This document shows positions 33,181 through 42,166 of a stretch of 64,000 bases of DNA, piece by piece. The notes beneath the pieces were generated by a model. That model did not search any database, was not told the DNA's origin, and worked only from the letters and a program-made list of their open reading frames with translations. A program made the position numbers and the translations under genes. The stretch is from Cyclobacteriaceae bacterium (GTDB lineage: Bacteria > Bacteroidota > Bacteroidia > Cytophagales > Cyclobacteriaceae): NCBI GenBank assembly GCA_013141055.1, contig JABFRS010000001.1, positions 3,199,187 through 3,263,186 of the forward strand, read 5' to 3'. Numbering within the stretch: the first letter of the stretch is position 1; each line of letters begins with the position of its first letter.

Positions 33181-34473
33181 CTATTTTACTTCAAGTTCAA
33201 TAATAGTATCGATCTCGTCCCTTTTTTCTTTCGGAATATTCAGGTTCAATCCAAAATCGTTTTCCAGAAACTTTACTTTACTCTTATCCGAGAACATTTT
33301 TGCACTCACTACTTTCTTACCAAGCTTTGGCAAGGTAAGAGTTTCATCCTGCCAGTTGAGGAGGTGGACATAGATCTTGTTTCCCTTTTGCGTCATGACT
33401 CCCCAGTCCCGGGCGCTTAACGGGCCGCCTCGTGTTCCGTAAATTGTTTCGCCATTTATATCAATCCATTCACCCATTTGTTTCAGCAAAGCAGTGTGTT
33501 CAGGTTGAATTTTTCCATTTGGCATCGGGCCAACATTCAATAGAAAGTTAGCGCCATAACCCGCTGACTTCACAAGATATTGAATCAGATCCTTTCTGCT
33601 CTTGTTGCTCTTATCCTGAAGATTGAATCCCCAACTGTTGTTAATGGTCTCACAGGTTTCTTTAGGAAGGTCTCCGATCTTTTGCTCGGGAGAGAAGCCC
33701 GTAGTATTGTGGCCAGGAAGATCCTTTTCAAACATCTGAAAATCTTCACCTGCATAAGGCGGCCTGTGATGATTGCTTCCAACAAGAGTCGCGGGCTGAA
33801 GCTGATGGATAAGCTTGTATGTTTTATCAAGTCTCCAGTCTGCATCTTTCTTGTCCCACATGCCATCGAACCATATACCGGCAACATCACCATAATTGGT
33901 AAGGAGCTCTGTAAGCTGGGCATCCATGTAGTCGAGATATTTATTCATGTCACCCTTCTCTTCACGACCCGTCCATGCCCCACCTGTAAATCCTCTCGGA
34001 AAATAATCCGGGTGATGCCAGTCAAGCTGAGAATGGTAGAAGAATAATTTAATTCCCTGCTTCCTGCACTCATCGGCAAGCATTTTCAAAACATCCTTCC
34101 CATAAGGTGTCTTTTTTACAATGTTATAATCTGAAACTTTTGAATCGAACATCGCAAAGCCATCGTGATGCTTGCTGGTAATGGTGATATATTTCATCCC
34201 TGCACTTTTTGCCATCGCTACCCAGGCAGCCGCATCAAATTCTGTAGGATTGAAAAAAGCTGGCAATTTTTCATAGGTCTTAATGGGGATTTGCTGCTGG
34301 TTCATGATCCATTCACCGTCGCCCGGCACACTGTAAACACCCCAATGAATAAATAATCCGAATTTGGCATCCTGAAACCATTCCCTTGATTTCAGATTTT
34401 CAGGAGTTGGCTCATATGTCTGTGCAACCAACGAAAGGGGTAACATTATGAATATGCTGATGAGAATTCTCAT
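33181..34473 (-). CDS. Alpha-L-fucosidase, GH29
   Basis: A 430-residue exported glycosidase from the ATG at 34473 (signal MRILISIFIMLPLSLVAQ); a longer in-frame start exists but would bury the signal. GH29 motifs are present: FGLFIHWG, SKHHDGFAMF (about 102-109), and the nucleophile Asp203 in GIWFDGMWD. It releases terminal alpha-L-fucose from glycans; only the catalytic domain plus a short C-terminal beta part is present. No sugar-uptake (SusCD) genes are adjacent. Confidence 0.94.
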   Translation of the reverse strand: MRILISIFIMLPLSLVAQTYEPTPENLKSREWFQDAKFGLFIHWGVYSVPGDGEWIMNQQQIPIKTYEKLPAFFNPTEFDAAAWVAMAKSAGMKYITITSKHHDGFAMFDSKVSDYNIVKKTPYGKDVLKMLADECRKQGIKLFFYHSQLDWHHPDYFPRGFTGGAWTGREEKGDMNKYLDYMDAQLTELLTNYGDVAGIWFDGMWDKKDADWRLDKTYKLIHQLQPATLVGSNHHRPPYAGEDFQMFEKDLPGHNTTGFSPEQKIGDLPKETCETINNSWGFNLQDKSNKSRKDLIQYLVKSAGYGANFLLNVGPMPNGKIQPEHTALLKQMGEWIDINGETIYGTRGGPLSARDWGVMTQKGNKIYVHLLNWQDETLTLPKLGKKVVSAKMFSDKSKVKFLENDFGLNLNIPKEKRDEIDTIIELEVK

Positions 34474-34601
34474 CCACCTGTTTACGCAAATTGGCTGACG
34501 CACCGTCTGCAACTTCTGACCTGCTTCCTGCATCTTTGTCAATCGTAGTATCATATTCCTTTTATTAAATTGCACTCCTGATTTCAAATTAGCGATTCAT
34601 C

Positions 34602-35894
34602 ATGAGATACGAACCAATCGACAAAGAACTTTTTATCACCAACCGCAAACGCATGGTGAAAGAACTGAAATCTGCTTCGCTTGCAGTTTTTAATTCTAAC
34701 GACATCATGCCTACTTCTGCGGATGGGACTATGCCTTTCCATCAGAACAGTGATTTTTTCTACCTGACTGGCATTAATCAGGAAGAGAGCATTCTTGTGA
34801 TATGCCCTGATTTTCCGGATAAAAAATATCGTGAAGTTCTTTTCCTGATCGAACCGAACGAGATGCTTGAAAAATGGAATGGTCATAAACTTACCAAGGC
34901 CGAAGCCCGTGACATTTCAGGAGTGGAGACTGTGATCTGGCTTAGTGATTTCCACAAATGGTTTCATCACATGATGGCCATGGGAGGAGTGGAGCATACC
35001 TATTTGAATACCAATGAACATTATCGTTCTGATGTTGTAGTAGAATCACGTGATTCAAGATTTATAAAATGGTGCAGGGCTACCTATCCGCTTCATCGGT
35101 ATGAACGTGTGGCTCCCATTATGGCAAAACTACGCGCCATCAAACAGCCTCAGGAAATTGAACTGATGCAAAAAGCTGTCGACATTACTGGTAAAGCCTT
35201 TAAGAGAGTCCTTGGTTTTGTAAAACCTGGTGTGATGGAATATGAAGTGGAGGCAGAGTACATTCATGAGTTTGTCAGAAATGGTTCACGTGGTCATGCT
35301 TACACACCGATCATAGCTTCGGGAAAGAACAACATTGTACTTCATTACATTGATAACAATCTGAAGTGTAAAAAAGATGAACTTCTGTTGTTGGATGTAG
35401 GTGCTGAATATGCCAATTACAATGCCGATCTCACACGCACCATTCCGGTCAGTGGAAAGTTCAGTAAGCGTCAAAAAGAAGTTTACAATGCTGTGTTGAG
35501 AGTTCAGAGGGCTGCCATTAAAATGATGAGCTCCGACGTTGTGTACTTTGATTTCCACAAGAAAGTTGAGAAGATCATGGAGGAGGAATTGCTGAAGCTA
35601 AAGCTCATTACCTCACAGGAGATAAAGAATCAGAAGCCCGGACAGGAAGCATTTCGCAAGTATTTTTATCATGGCACATCCCATATGCTGGGTCTTGACG
35701 TACATGATGTTGGAAACATGTATGCGAAAATGGCGCTTGGCTCCGTTTGGACAGTGGAGCCTGGTATTTATATCAGGGAAGAGGGCCTAGGAATACGATT
35801 GGAGAATAATGTAGTGATCCAGAAAAAAGGAGTGCTGGACCTGACGAAAAACATTCCGATTGAGGCAGACGAGATTGAAGAACTGATGAATTGA
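34602..35894 (+). CDS. pepP: Xaa-Pro aminopeptidase (aminopeptidase P)
   Basis: A 430-residue M24 metallopeptidase. The N-terminal creatinase-like domain (about 1-170) precedes the pita-bread domain with all five metal ligands: D265, D276 (LDVGAEYANYNADLTR), H361 (GTSHMLGLDVHD), E386 (VEPGIY) and E401 (RLENN). It removes an N-terminal residue before proline. No signal peptide, so it is cytoplasmic. Upstream is a 128-bp divergent region to the fucosidase. Confidence 0.95.
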   Translation: MRYEPIDKELFITNRKRMVKELKSASLAVFNSNDIMPTSADGTMPFHQNSDFFYLTGINQEESILVICPDFPDKKYREVLFLIEPNEMLEKWNGHKLTKAEARDISGVETVIWLSDFHKWFHHMMAMGGVEHTYLNTNEHYRSDVVVESRDSRFIKWCRATYPLHRYERVAPIMAKLRAIKQPQEIELMQKAVDITGKAFKRVLGFVKPGVMEYEVEAEYIHEFVRNGSRGHAYTPIIASGKNNIVLHYIDNNLKCKKDELLLLDVGAEYANYNADLTRTIPVSGKFSKRQKEVYNAVLRVQRAAIKMMSSDVVYFDFHKKVEKIMEEELLKLKLITSQEIKNQKPGQEAFRKYFYHGTSHMLGLDVHDVGNMYAKMALGSVWTVEPGIYIREEGLGIRLENNVVIQKKGVLDLTKNIPIEADEIEELMN

Positions 35895-35901
35895 TTGCTA
35901 T

Positions 35902-36699
35902 ATGAAAAGAAAATTAACAGTTACGTTCCTCATAATTTTTGGCGCCTCTCTTGCACAGGCGCACGAATTCTGGCTACAACCGAAAAAGTATCGCTATAAA
36001 GTCGGGGAGGAGATGAAAGTTGATTTTATGGTAGGAGAAAGTTTTGAGGGAGAATTCTGGGACTTGAACCGTCATAAAGTTGAGAAACTACAAATGCATT
36101 CCGGTGCAACTGTAAAAGATCTTTCAAAAGACATTAAGAAGACGGCAGGCAATAATCTTTCTTACAAGTTTGATAAAGAGGGAACTCACTTAATGGTATT
36201 GGAAAGCAACAGCGCTTACATTGAAATGGAGGCAGACAAATTCAATGATTATCTTAAAGAGGATGGTATTGATAATATCCTTGCAGAGCGCACAAAGAAC
36301 AATCAGCTGGAAAGGCCTTCGAAAGAATTTTATAAACGTTATGCAAAGCTTCTTGTGCAGGCCGGCGCTAAAACCGATGAAACTTTCAGGAAGCGGATGG
36401 GATTCAGATATGAAATCATTCCTCTTGCCAATCCTTACACGCTGAAGACGGGAGATTATCTTCAGTGCAGAGTGCTGTGGGAAGGAAAACCTGCTCCTCA
36501 CACGATGGTGAAAGTTTGGAGTCATATCGGTAAAAAATCCTTCTTAACAGACATTTATTCTGAGGATGATGGAACGATAAAGTTTCCTATCAGCTCCAAC
36601 GGATCCTGGATGGTGTCTTCCGTCAAGATGATTGCATCAGAAACAGAAGGTGCAGAATACCAAAGCCTGTGGACCAGCCTTGTGTTTGCTATTGATTGA
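35902..36699 (+). CDS. DUF4198 exported protein
   Basis: A 265-residue exported protein: signal peptide ending SLAQAHEFWLQP, where AHEFWL at the mature start is the mark of DUF4198 (often linked to nickel or cobalt transport in other bacteria). Two beta-sandwich halves are seen; the C-terminal YLQCRVLWEGKPAPHTMVKV segment resembles a carboxypeptidase-regulatory fold. The ligand is unknown here and no metal transporter is adjacent. It lies 7 nt after aminopeptidase P and 4 nt before the TonB-domain gene. Confidence 0.88.
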   Translation: MKRKLTVTFLIIFGASLAQAHEFWLQPKKYRYKVGEEMKVDFMVGESFEGEFWDLNRHKVEKLQMHSGATVKDLSKDIKKTAGNNLSYKFDKEGTHLMVLESNSAYIEMEADKFNDYLKEDGIDNILAERTKNNQLERPSKEFYKRYAKLLVQAGAKTDETFRKRMGFRYEIIPLANPYTLKTGDYLQCRVLWEGKPAPHTMVKVWSHIGKKSFLTDIYSEDDGTIKFPISSNGSWMVSSVKMIASETEGAEYQSLWTSLVFAID

Positions 36700-36703
36700 T
36701 TCA

Positions 36704-37645
36704 ATGAAATATCTCCTGTTCCTGGCCTTAACCTTGTTAGTAAGTCAGAGCTTCGCTCAGAGTAAAAGATTTTTTGACAACAGCGACATTCAGACCGATA
36801 GCGCAAATTCGTATTACTATGTATTGTCGATGATTGATGTAGATACGAAACAGTACAACAGCATCTCTTACTATACCAAAACAAATACGATCTATTTTAA
36901 TGAAGGCCCTCTCAATGAGAACGGAACCCGGCTTCGCACTTTCTATTACCCGAACGGAGTGGAAAAGGCCAGCGGTTCTTTTAAGGGATCCCGGCCTATC
37001 GGACTTGTAAAAGCATACTATTCAAATGGCAAACAGCAATCAGAGCTTATCTTCGAAGAATTCAAACTCATGCAGAAAACGGATCCCATCCTTGGGATCA
37101 TCGATTATTGGGATTCGCTTGGCAATCCCATCATCGTAGCAGGGAAAGGCTACTGCAATTGCAATCTCAATCCATTCACAAACAGAGTTATCATAGAAGA
37201 AGGAAATGTAGCAGAAGGAACAAAAATGGGAGAGTGGAAAGGATATGATCGCGTTGAACTTTCTGATTTCAGTGAAACCTATGATCAGGGAATTCTTGTT
37301 TCAGGTGTCAGTCACCATAACAAACAGAATTTTAAGTATGATAAGATTGAAAAGAGTAGTTTGCCGGTAGATGGACTTGCGGCTTTCTATGCCGGCGTCG
37401 CTGAAAAAGTAAAATATCCTGTTCGCGCAAGAAGAAAAGGAATCGAAGGGACTGTCTATATTGAGTTTGTTGTAAGCCGGGATGGAAATTTAAGCAACTT
37501 CAAAGTGCTGAGAGGCATTGATGCAGAGTGCGATCGGGAAGCATTGAGAGTAGTTTCCGCTTCTTCCAAATGGAATCCTGCATTGGTAAGAGGCAGGCCT
37601 GTCAAACAGGTGTTTGCTTTGCCTGTTATCTTTAAATTAAAATAA
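36704..37645 (+). CDS. TonB C-terminal domain protein with MORN-like repeats
   Basis: A 313-residue exported protein from the ATG at 36704 (signal MKYLLFLALTLLVSQSFAQ); the longer frame upstream overlaps DUF4198. Residues 90-130 contain MORN-like segments (FYYPNGVEKASGSFKG, AYYSNGKQQSELIF). The C-terminal 90 residues are a TonB-like domain (YPVRARRKGIEGTVYIEFVV, ALPVIFKL). Unlike true TonB it has a signal peptide rather than an anchored Pro-rich linker, so it is probably a periplasmic protein of the energy-transducer-like family, not a receptor partner. Confidence 0.87.
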   Translation: MKYLLFLALTLLVSQSFAQSKRFFDNSDIQTDSANSYYYVLSMIDVDTKQYNSISYYTKTNTIYFNEGPLNENGTRLRTFYYPNGVEKASGSFKGSRPIGLVKAYYSNGKQQSELIFEEFKLMQKTDPILGIIDYWDSLGNPIIVAGKGYCNCNLNPFTNRVIIEEGNVAEGTKMGEWKGYDRVELSDFSETYDQGILVSGVSHHNKQNFKYDKIEKSSLPVDGLAAFYAGVAEKVKYPVRARRKGIEGTVYIEFVVSRDGNLSNFKVLRGIDAECDREALRVVSASSKWNPALVRGRPVKQVFALPVIFKLK

Positions 37646-37646
37646 A

Positions 37647-38066
37647 ATGGATCAGCAATTTTCTTCTGACAAAGCTCCGGAGCCGGTGGGCAGTTATCCT
37701 CATGCAAGAGCAATCGGCAACTTGTTGTTCTTATCCGGCGTTGGTCCACGAAAGCGTGGAACAAAAGTAATTCCTGGTGTAACACTCAATGAGCTTGGTG
37801 ATATTGAATCTTACAATATCGAAACCCAATGTCATTCAGTATTTGAAAATGTAAAATTGATACTGGAGGCTTCCGGCTCCCGGTGGGAAAATCTGATAGA
37901 TGTGACGGTTTATCTCACCAACATGAAAGATGACTTTGCCACTTTCAACAGGATCTATTCAGAGTACTTTAAGGAAAATCAACCTTGCAGAACTACTGTG
38001 GAGGTAAATGCCCTACCCACGCCGATCGCAATTGAATTGAAATGTATTGCTTCCCTGGAGAAGTGA
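37647..38066 (+). CDS. ridA: RidA family protein
   Basis: A 139-residue cytoplasmic protein of the YjgF/RidA family, which hydrolyses reactive enamine/imine intermediates to ammonia and a keto acid. The key Arg is R115 (PCRTTVEV) and the Glu is E130, with the family spacing. The insertion-bearing N-terminal part is closer to aminomuconate deaminase-like members than to the short RidA. It starts 1 nt after the TonB-domain gene. Confidence 0.9.
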   Translation: MDQQFSSDKAPEPVGSYPHARAIGNLLFLSGVGPRKRGTKVIPGVTLNELGDIESYNIETQCHSVFENVKLILEASGSRWENLIDVTVYLTNMKDDFATFNRIYSEYFKENQPCRTTVEVNALPTPIAIELKCIASLEK

Positions 38067-38077
38067 ACAAGTACAGG

Positions 38078-38404
38078 CTATACGGCGAAACTCTCTCCGC
38101 ATCCACATGTTCTCGACGCATTCGGATTCACGAACTGAAATCCCTTTCCATTGAGTCCGTCTGAGAAATCAAGAGTAGTACCAAGCAGGTAAAGAAGACT
38201 TTTTTTATCGACAAGAATTTTAATTCCCTTGTCTTCGAAGATCTGATCTACCGGTTTTATCTGATCATCAAAATTCAAATCATACATCAAGCCTGAGCAG
38301 CCGCCGCCCTTTACGGAAACACGTATATTATTATTAGGCTCACGACCTTCTTCTTTACGAAGCTCGATAATTCTTTCTTTTGCCTTTTCTGTTACGCTGA
38401 TCAT
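38078..38404 (-). CDS. Iron-sulfur cluster assembly protein, IscA/ErpA/SufA type
   Basis: A 108-residue A-type carrier. The three conserved cysteines are present: C36 in GGGCSGLMY, and C100 and C102 in CGCGESF. It takes up a [4Fe-4S] or [2Fe-2S] cluster and delivers it to apo-proteins. IscA, SufA and ErpA cannot be told apart by sequence alone. It converges on ridA (11 nt apart) and lies 34 nt downstream of the unknown 140-aa gene. Confidence 0.94.
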   Translation of the reverse strand: MISVTEKAKERIIELRKEEGREPNNNIRVSVKGGGCSGLMYDLNFDDQIKPVDQIFEDKGIKILVDKKSLLYLLGTTLDFSDGLNGKGFQFVNPNASRTCGCGESFAV

Positions 38405-38438
38405 TTTGAATTCCTTTAAATTTCCTTCCGTTAGGCTT

Positions 38439-38861
38439 TTAGCTAACCGGATTCAATACAACACTAAAAACGGTAATTGTGTTCCTGTCCCGTCCATAAT
38501 ATAATTTCTCCAGAGCCTCCAGAATATTACCAGCCCTGAAGTAGGAGGTATGAAGTTCCTGTTCAGGTTTTGCTACCCACTGAATGGTGTAGGAGTTTTC
38601 CTTCTCTTTATAGTTCTGAACATAGTCAAGCATTTTTTTCAATGCATCAACTTTGTCTGCGCCTTGCTCTGAATGAAACAAAAAAGACTGATTGTGACGA
38701 GGATTGATCGTAATCAGGTCAAGCTTCACCTTTCCATCGACGGAACTATATTCAAAAATAAGATCCGAAGTCCGCAGTCCCAGGTAGTCTTTTACCTGCT
38801 GCTGAACCCGTGCCGCCTCAACGTGTGCGTCACTCACAGTTTCAATCATTACTTTTGCCAT
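38439..38861 (-). CDS. Conserved protein of unknown function
   Basis: A 140-residue cytoplasmic protein, MAKVMIETVSDAHVEAARVQ start. It looks like an alpha-beta domain (VKLDLITINPRHNQSFLF, HTSYFRAGNILEALEKLYYG) without transmembrane segments or cysteines. No family is recognised. It is in line with the IscA-type gene 34 nt downstream, so the two may be co-transcribed, which would make a role near iron-sulfur assembly possible but unproven. Confidence 0.8.
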   Translation of the reverse strand: MAKVMIETVSDAHVEAARVQQQVKDYLGLRTSDLIFEYSSVDGKVKLDLITINPRHNQSFLFHSEQGADKVDALKKMLDYVQNYKEKENSYTIQWVAKPEQELHTSYFRAGNILEALEKLYYGRDRNTITVFSVVLNPVS

Positions 38862-38917
38862 TGTTTCAAAAACTTTGAGACCGTAAAAATACTAAAGAAC
38901 GACCAATTTAAACTGTT

Positions 38918-39322
38918 ATGGATAAATTAGAGCATATCGGCATTGCCGTCAAGAACCTGCAGAAATCCAATCTTCTTTTTGAAAAGCTGCTGGGAAAACC
39001 TCCTTACAAGATCGAGGAAGTTGAACGCGAAGGTGTTCGTACTTCTTTTTTTGATGTCGGTGGAGTTAAAATCGAGTTAATAGAAGCCACCCGGGCAAAT
39101 TCTCCCATTGCAAAGTTCATTGAAACCCGCGGCGAAGGTCTTCATCATCTTGCTTTTGGCGTGAATGAAATCAAAGACACTATGAATGACCTTTCTGAGA
39201 AAGGCTTTAATATGCTGGCCGACGAACCCAAGCCCGGTGCTGATAATAAGATGATCGTATTCATTCATCCCAAAGCAACCAACAATGTTCTTGTTGAGCT
39301 TTGTGAAGAAAAGAAGTCCTAA
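38918..39322 (+). CDS. mce: Methylmalonyl-CoA epimerase
   Basis: A 134-residue VOC-fold enzyme that interconverts (R)- and (S)-methylmalonyl-CoA in propionyl-CoA metabolism. The start MDKLEHIGIAVKNL holds H6; the second His is in GLHHLAFGV (76/77), and the Glu ligand is E127 in VLVELCE, as required for the metal site. Length fits. No mutase or carboxylase gene is nearby. The stop overlaps the convergent small lipoprotein gene by 4 nt. Confidence 0.95.
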   Translation: MDKLEHIGIAVKNLQKSNLLFEKLLGKPPYKIEEVEREGVRTSFFDVGGVKIELIEATRANSPIAKFIETRGEGLHHLAFGVNEIKDTMNDLSEKGFNMLADEPKPGADNKMIVFIHPKATNNVLVELCEEKKS

Positions 39323-39474
39323 AATTTAGGAGCCTTTTTGGGATGCAGTCCGTACTGTGTCTTATTATAGTAACGCCACTTTTCTTTACCAATGGCGGTA
39401 TCTGAGTAAGGCTTTGGACCACACGCTGCGAAGATGATTAATGCCACTACAAAAAGGACGATTCTGGATTTCAT
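39319..39474 (-). CDS. 51-aa lipoprotein
   Basis: A short frame begins with a classic lipoprotein signal, MKSRIVLFVVALIIFAACGP (lipobox FAAC, Cys 18). The mature part has about 33 residues, KPYSDTAIGKEKWRYYNKTQ followed by YGLHPKKAPKF, basic and Tyr-rich. Such tiny lipoproteins are common in Bacteroidota and often unannotated. It converges with mce (4-nt overlap). A TATTTATG sequence upstream is near the -7 consensus. Confidence 0.75.
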   Translation of the reverse strand: MKSRIVLFVVALIIFAACGPKPYSDTAIGKEKWRYYNKTQYGLHPKKAPKF

Positions 39475-39543
39475 AATTGGCTTGTTAGACACACATAAAT
39501 ACCACCGCTGGGATCGGAAAATGTCTATATGACGTTATCCTCT

Positions 39544-39565
39544 TACTTTTGGGGGACGAATCCCC
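39544..39565 (+). promoter_or_regulatory. Candidate thiL -7 element and leader hairpin
   Basis: TACTTTTG (39544-39551) is a perfect TAnnTTTG match. Directly after it, GGGGA and TCCCC (39552-39556 and 39561-39565) enclose a CGAA tetraloop, so the first transcribed bases may fold into a small hairpin. No clear -33 TTTG is visible. Confidence 0.5.
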
Positions 39566-39592
39566 ATAAACCCCGCTGAACCGACGTTACCT

Positions 39593-40621
39593 ATGGAGCA
39601 AAAAAGAACAGAAATTGATCAATTAGGAGAATTTGGGCTTATTGACCGTATTGCCGGCAATTTCGGCTTACAGCACCCTTCTTCTCTGAAGGGAATCGGA
39701 GATGATGCAGCTGTGATCGATGCGGGTGATGATGTGATGCTGTTGTCAACAGATATGCTCATCGAAGGAATTCATTTTGATCTTTCTTATGTACCGCTTC
39801 AGCACCTTGGATACAAAGCTGTTGCTGTCAATGTTTCTGATATCGCAGCCATGAATGGTAAGCCGGAGCAGATCCTGGTTGGGATTGCCATTAGTAATCG
39901 GTTTTCAGTAGAAGCTGTGGATGCACTCTATGCAGGCATTCGCGCAGCGTGCACTAATTATAAAGTTGATCTGGTAGGTGGTGATACCACAGCTTCTCCT
40001 TCTGGTTTGATTATCTCAATCAGTGTTGTTGGAAAAACAAAGAAAGGAAATGAAGTGTATCGCAGTGGTGCCAAAGACAAGGATATCATCTGCGTAACAG
40101 GAGATCTTGGTGGTGCTTATATTGGATTGCAAATTCTGGAACGTGAGAAAAGTGTTTACCTCACTAATCCCGACATGCAGCCTGAATTGGATAATCATGA
40201 ATACGCCATCAGCAGACAGTTGAAACCTGAAGCAAGAATGGACATCATTTATGAGCTTGCTGATCTGGGTATTAAACCAAGCGCTATGATCGATGTGTCG
40301 GATGGACTGGCATCAGAACTTCTTCATATTTCAAGAAATTCAAATGTTGGTGTCAGAATATTTGAAGACAAAATTCCAATCGATGAGAATGCTTTCAACA
40401 CTGCGGTAGAATTCAAACTCGATCCTTACACCTGCGCACTGAACGGCGGTGAAGACTATGAATTGTTATTCACCATTCATCAGTCAGACTTTGAAAAAGT
40501 TAAGAATCATGCAGATATTCATTTCATCGGGTACATTCATCCAGACTCAAAGCAGAACGTAATGATCACTAAAAATGAGAATGTTGTGCCTTTGAAAGCT
40601 CAGGGGTGGAGCCATTTCTAA
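39593..40621 (+). CDS. thiL: Thiamine-monophosphate kinase
   Basis: A 342-residue kinase that phosphorylates thiamine monophosphate to the active cofactor thiamine diphosphate. It has the ThiL marks: GIGDDAAVI (34-42) with Mg-binding aspartates, STDMLIEGIHFDL, VNVSDIAAMNG, GGDTTASP and MIDVSDGLASEL, plus the NGGEDYELLF motif. Length fits. No other thiamine gene is in the window; it is monocistronic and converges on the unknown 121-aa gene. Confidence 0.96.
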   Translation: MEQKRTEIDQLGEFGLIDRIAGNFGLQHPSSLKGIGDDAAVIDAGDDVMLLSTDMLIEGIHFDLSYVPLQHLGYKAVAVNVSDIAAMNGKPEQILVGIAISNRFSVEAVDALYAGIRAACTNYKVDLVGGDTTASPSGLIISISVVGKTKKGNEVYRSGAKDKDIICVTGDLGGAYIGLQILEREKSVYLTNPDMQPELDNHEYAISRQLKPEARMDIIYELADLGIKPSAMIDVSDGLASELLHISRNSNVGVRIFEDKIPIDENAFNTAVEFKLDPYTCALNGGEDYELLFTIHQSDFEKVKNHADIHFIGYIHPDSKQNVMITKNENVVPLKAQGWSHF

Positions 40622-40627
40622 TGTCCA

Positions 40628-40993
40628 CTAATCTTCAGGGTACGGAATAAATACGAATCGTGTGAATGCTTTGTCAATCACGAAAAGGCAGCAGAATTCA
40701 TCAGGATCTTTGTAAGCATTTTTAAACTCTTCTTCTTTTTCTTTTCCCACCAATTCTCTTTGAAGGAACTCGTCCAGATATGAAGCATAATAGCTCCACG
40801 CGAGGGACTGCTCTGTGTTTTTCAACAACAACTGACCAATAGGTTGATCGTCCTGTGAAATTGGAAATATTGGATAAGCAAATCCTGCCTTGCGTATCTG
40901 GTAGGATGCTTCTTTCAGAGTGTCAGCCACTTTAACAAAGTCAGTGGAGATGGTTCCGAGATATTTTCCGCTTAATTCAGGATCGTTTGTCAT
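40628..40993 (-). CDS. Conserved protein of unknown function
   Basis: A 121-residue cytoplasmic protein. It contains EASYQIRKAGFAYPIFPISQ, LAWSYYASYLDEFLQRELVG and the ending CCLFVIDKAFTRFVFIPYPE. The mixed alpha-beta pattern and strong aromatic conservation suggest a small folded domain. I recall similar proteins in Cytophagales but no assigned function. It lies alone, 6 nt from the end of the convergent thiL. Confidence 0.8.
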   Translation of the reverse strand: MTNDPELSGKYLGTISTDFVKVADTLKEASYQIRKAGFAYPIFPISQDDQPIGQLLLKNTEQSLAWSYYASYLDEFLQRELVGKEKEEEFKNAYKDPDEFCCLFVIDKAFTRFVFIPYPED

Positions 40994-41048
40994 AGAATCT
41001 GACCGCTAAAATAAATTTAAAAAATTCTAATTTCTGAAGAGGTGTCTA

Positions 41049-41639
41049 TTAATTATTCACTTTCAGCCATTCGTCACAAAAATTTTTCAATTCTGGAAAG
41101 AATAAATGAAACTCTGACTGAAATTCATCATAGAACTTTTCAAGATCCTTTGTTGCCTCCTGCATTTTTGATTCGAAGGTCGCTCTGCGTGACATACCCG
41201 AAAGCGCCCTGTGAATGCCATTTACGGTTCCATAGTTAACCAGCCAGTTGTCACGCATCATATAAAATAATACGCGATTCACCTGCTCAGGTACGACGGC
41301 ATGATGATTTTGAACGATCGCATATGCACGCTCTGCATAATGGCCGAGTGTTTCAGTAGAGTACTGTGTCCAGTTGGCAGCAAGAAAATGATCGTAGAAG
41401 ATATCAATTATTACAGGCGAGTAATGCCGGTAGATTGGGAACAGGCGCTTCTTACTTTGCTTTACAATAGGATGATGATCTGTAAAGTCATCAATGGCCC
41501 GGTGTAATACTATACCGTTTGCAATGCCGATTCCATAAATTGGTGCCAGCTCACGGCCCTTAACAAAATCACCAATGAAATTACCGACCATCACTTCGGG
41601 ATTGTTTCCGGACAGGTAGAGATGGGCAAGGAAATTCAT
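41049..41639 (-). CDS. ACP phosphodiesterase-like HD-fold protein (DUF479/AcpH)
   Basis: A 196-residue protein starting MNFLAHLYLSGNNPEVMVGN, then FIGDFVKGRE, VLHRAIDDFTDHHP and VIIDIFYDHFLAANW, the pattern of the AcpH/DUF479 family. The His/Asp pairs (HRAIDDFTDHH; DIFYDHF) are its metal-binding HD-type motifs. AcpH removes the phosphopantetheine arm from acyl carrier protein. Activity in this clade has not been shown; the assignment rests on family pattern. Confidence 0.87.
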   Translation of the reverse strand: MNFLAHLYLSGNNPEVMVGNFIGDFVKGRELAPIYGIGIANGIVLHRAIDDFTDHHPIVKQSKKRLFPIYRHYSPVIIDIFYDHFLAANWTQYSTETLGHYAERAYAIVQNHHAVVPEQVNRVLFYMMRDNWLVNYGTVNGIHRALSGMSRRATFESKMQEATKDLEKFYDEFQSEFHLFFPELKNFCDEWLKVNN

Positions 41640-41717
41640 CGATGTAAGTTAAATCAAGAACTTTAATTTTTTCAGGAAAGGATTTTTAACACATTTGACC
41701 CGGATAACTTTATAAAG

Positions 41718-42122
41718 ATGCCATCAATTCAACAATTAAAGCTTCTGATCAATCTCGCCCGCATGGATGGAGATGTTGCTGAAAAAGAAAGACAGTATAT
41801 CATAAACATTGGCCAGGCAAACCATCTGCTGGTGGCAGAAATTCTTCCGCTCTTCAGTGGGAGTGATTCGGAGGTGATCGTGCCGTCAGATCTCAACAGC
41901 GAAGAAAAATTCGAATATATTTTCTCACTCATTCAACTGACCAAAATTGATGAAAAGGTATACCGCAATGAGATCAAATACTGTGCTCAGGTAGCCTCTG
42001 CGCTCGGTTATCGTCAGGATGTCTTATTTGAACTGATGCTGAAAGTGAAATCAACTGCGATGGAAAAAGATGAACTGGAAGCTCTGAAAAAACTAACTGC
42101 CACTTATCTTCTTCACAGTTGA
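41718..42122 (+). CDS. TerB-like protein
   Basis: A 134-residue all-helical protein with the TerB pattern: LLINLARMDGDVAEKERQYI, then IFSLIQLTKIDEKVYRNEI. The acidic AR-x-DG-x-v-x-x-x-E motif resembles the metal-binding region of TerB/DjlA N-terminal domains. It carries no signal peptide. Members are called tellurite resistance-like, but no ter operon is nearby, so the name says nothing about function. Confidence 0.85.
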   Translation: MPSIQQLKLLINLARMDGDVAEKERQYIINIGQANHLLVAEILPLFSGSDSEVIVPSDLNSEEKFEYIFSLIQLTKIDEKVYRNEIKYCAQVASALGYRQDVLFELMLKVKSTAMEKDELEALKKLTATYLLHS

Positions 42123-42166
42123 TCGTTTGAGCCTTTTATAGTATCATCGGGTAAAATCCCATACCC

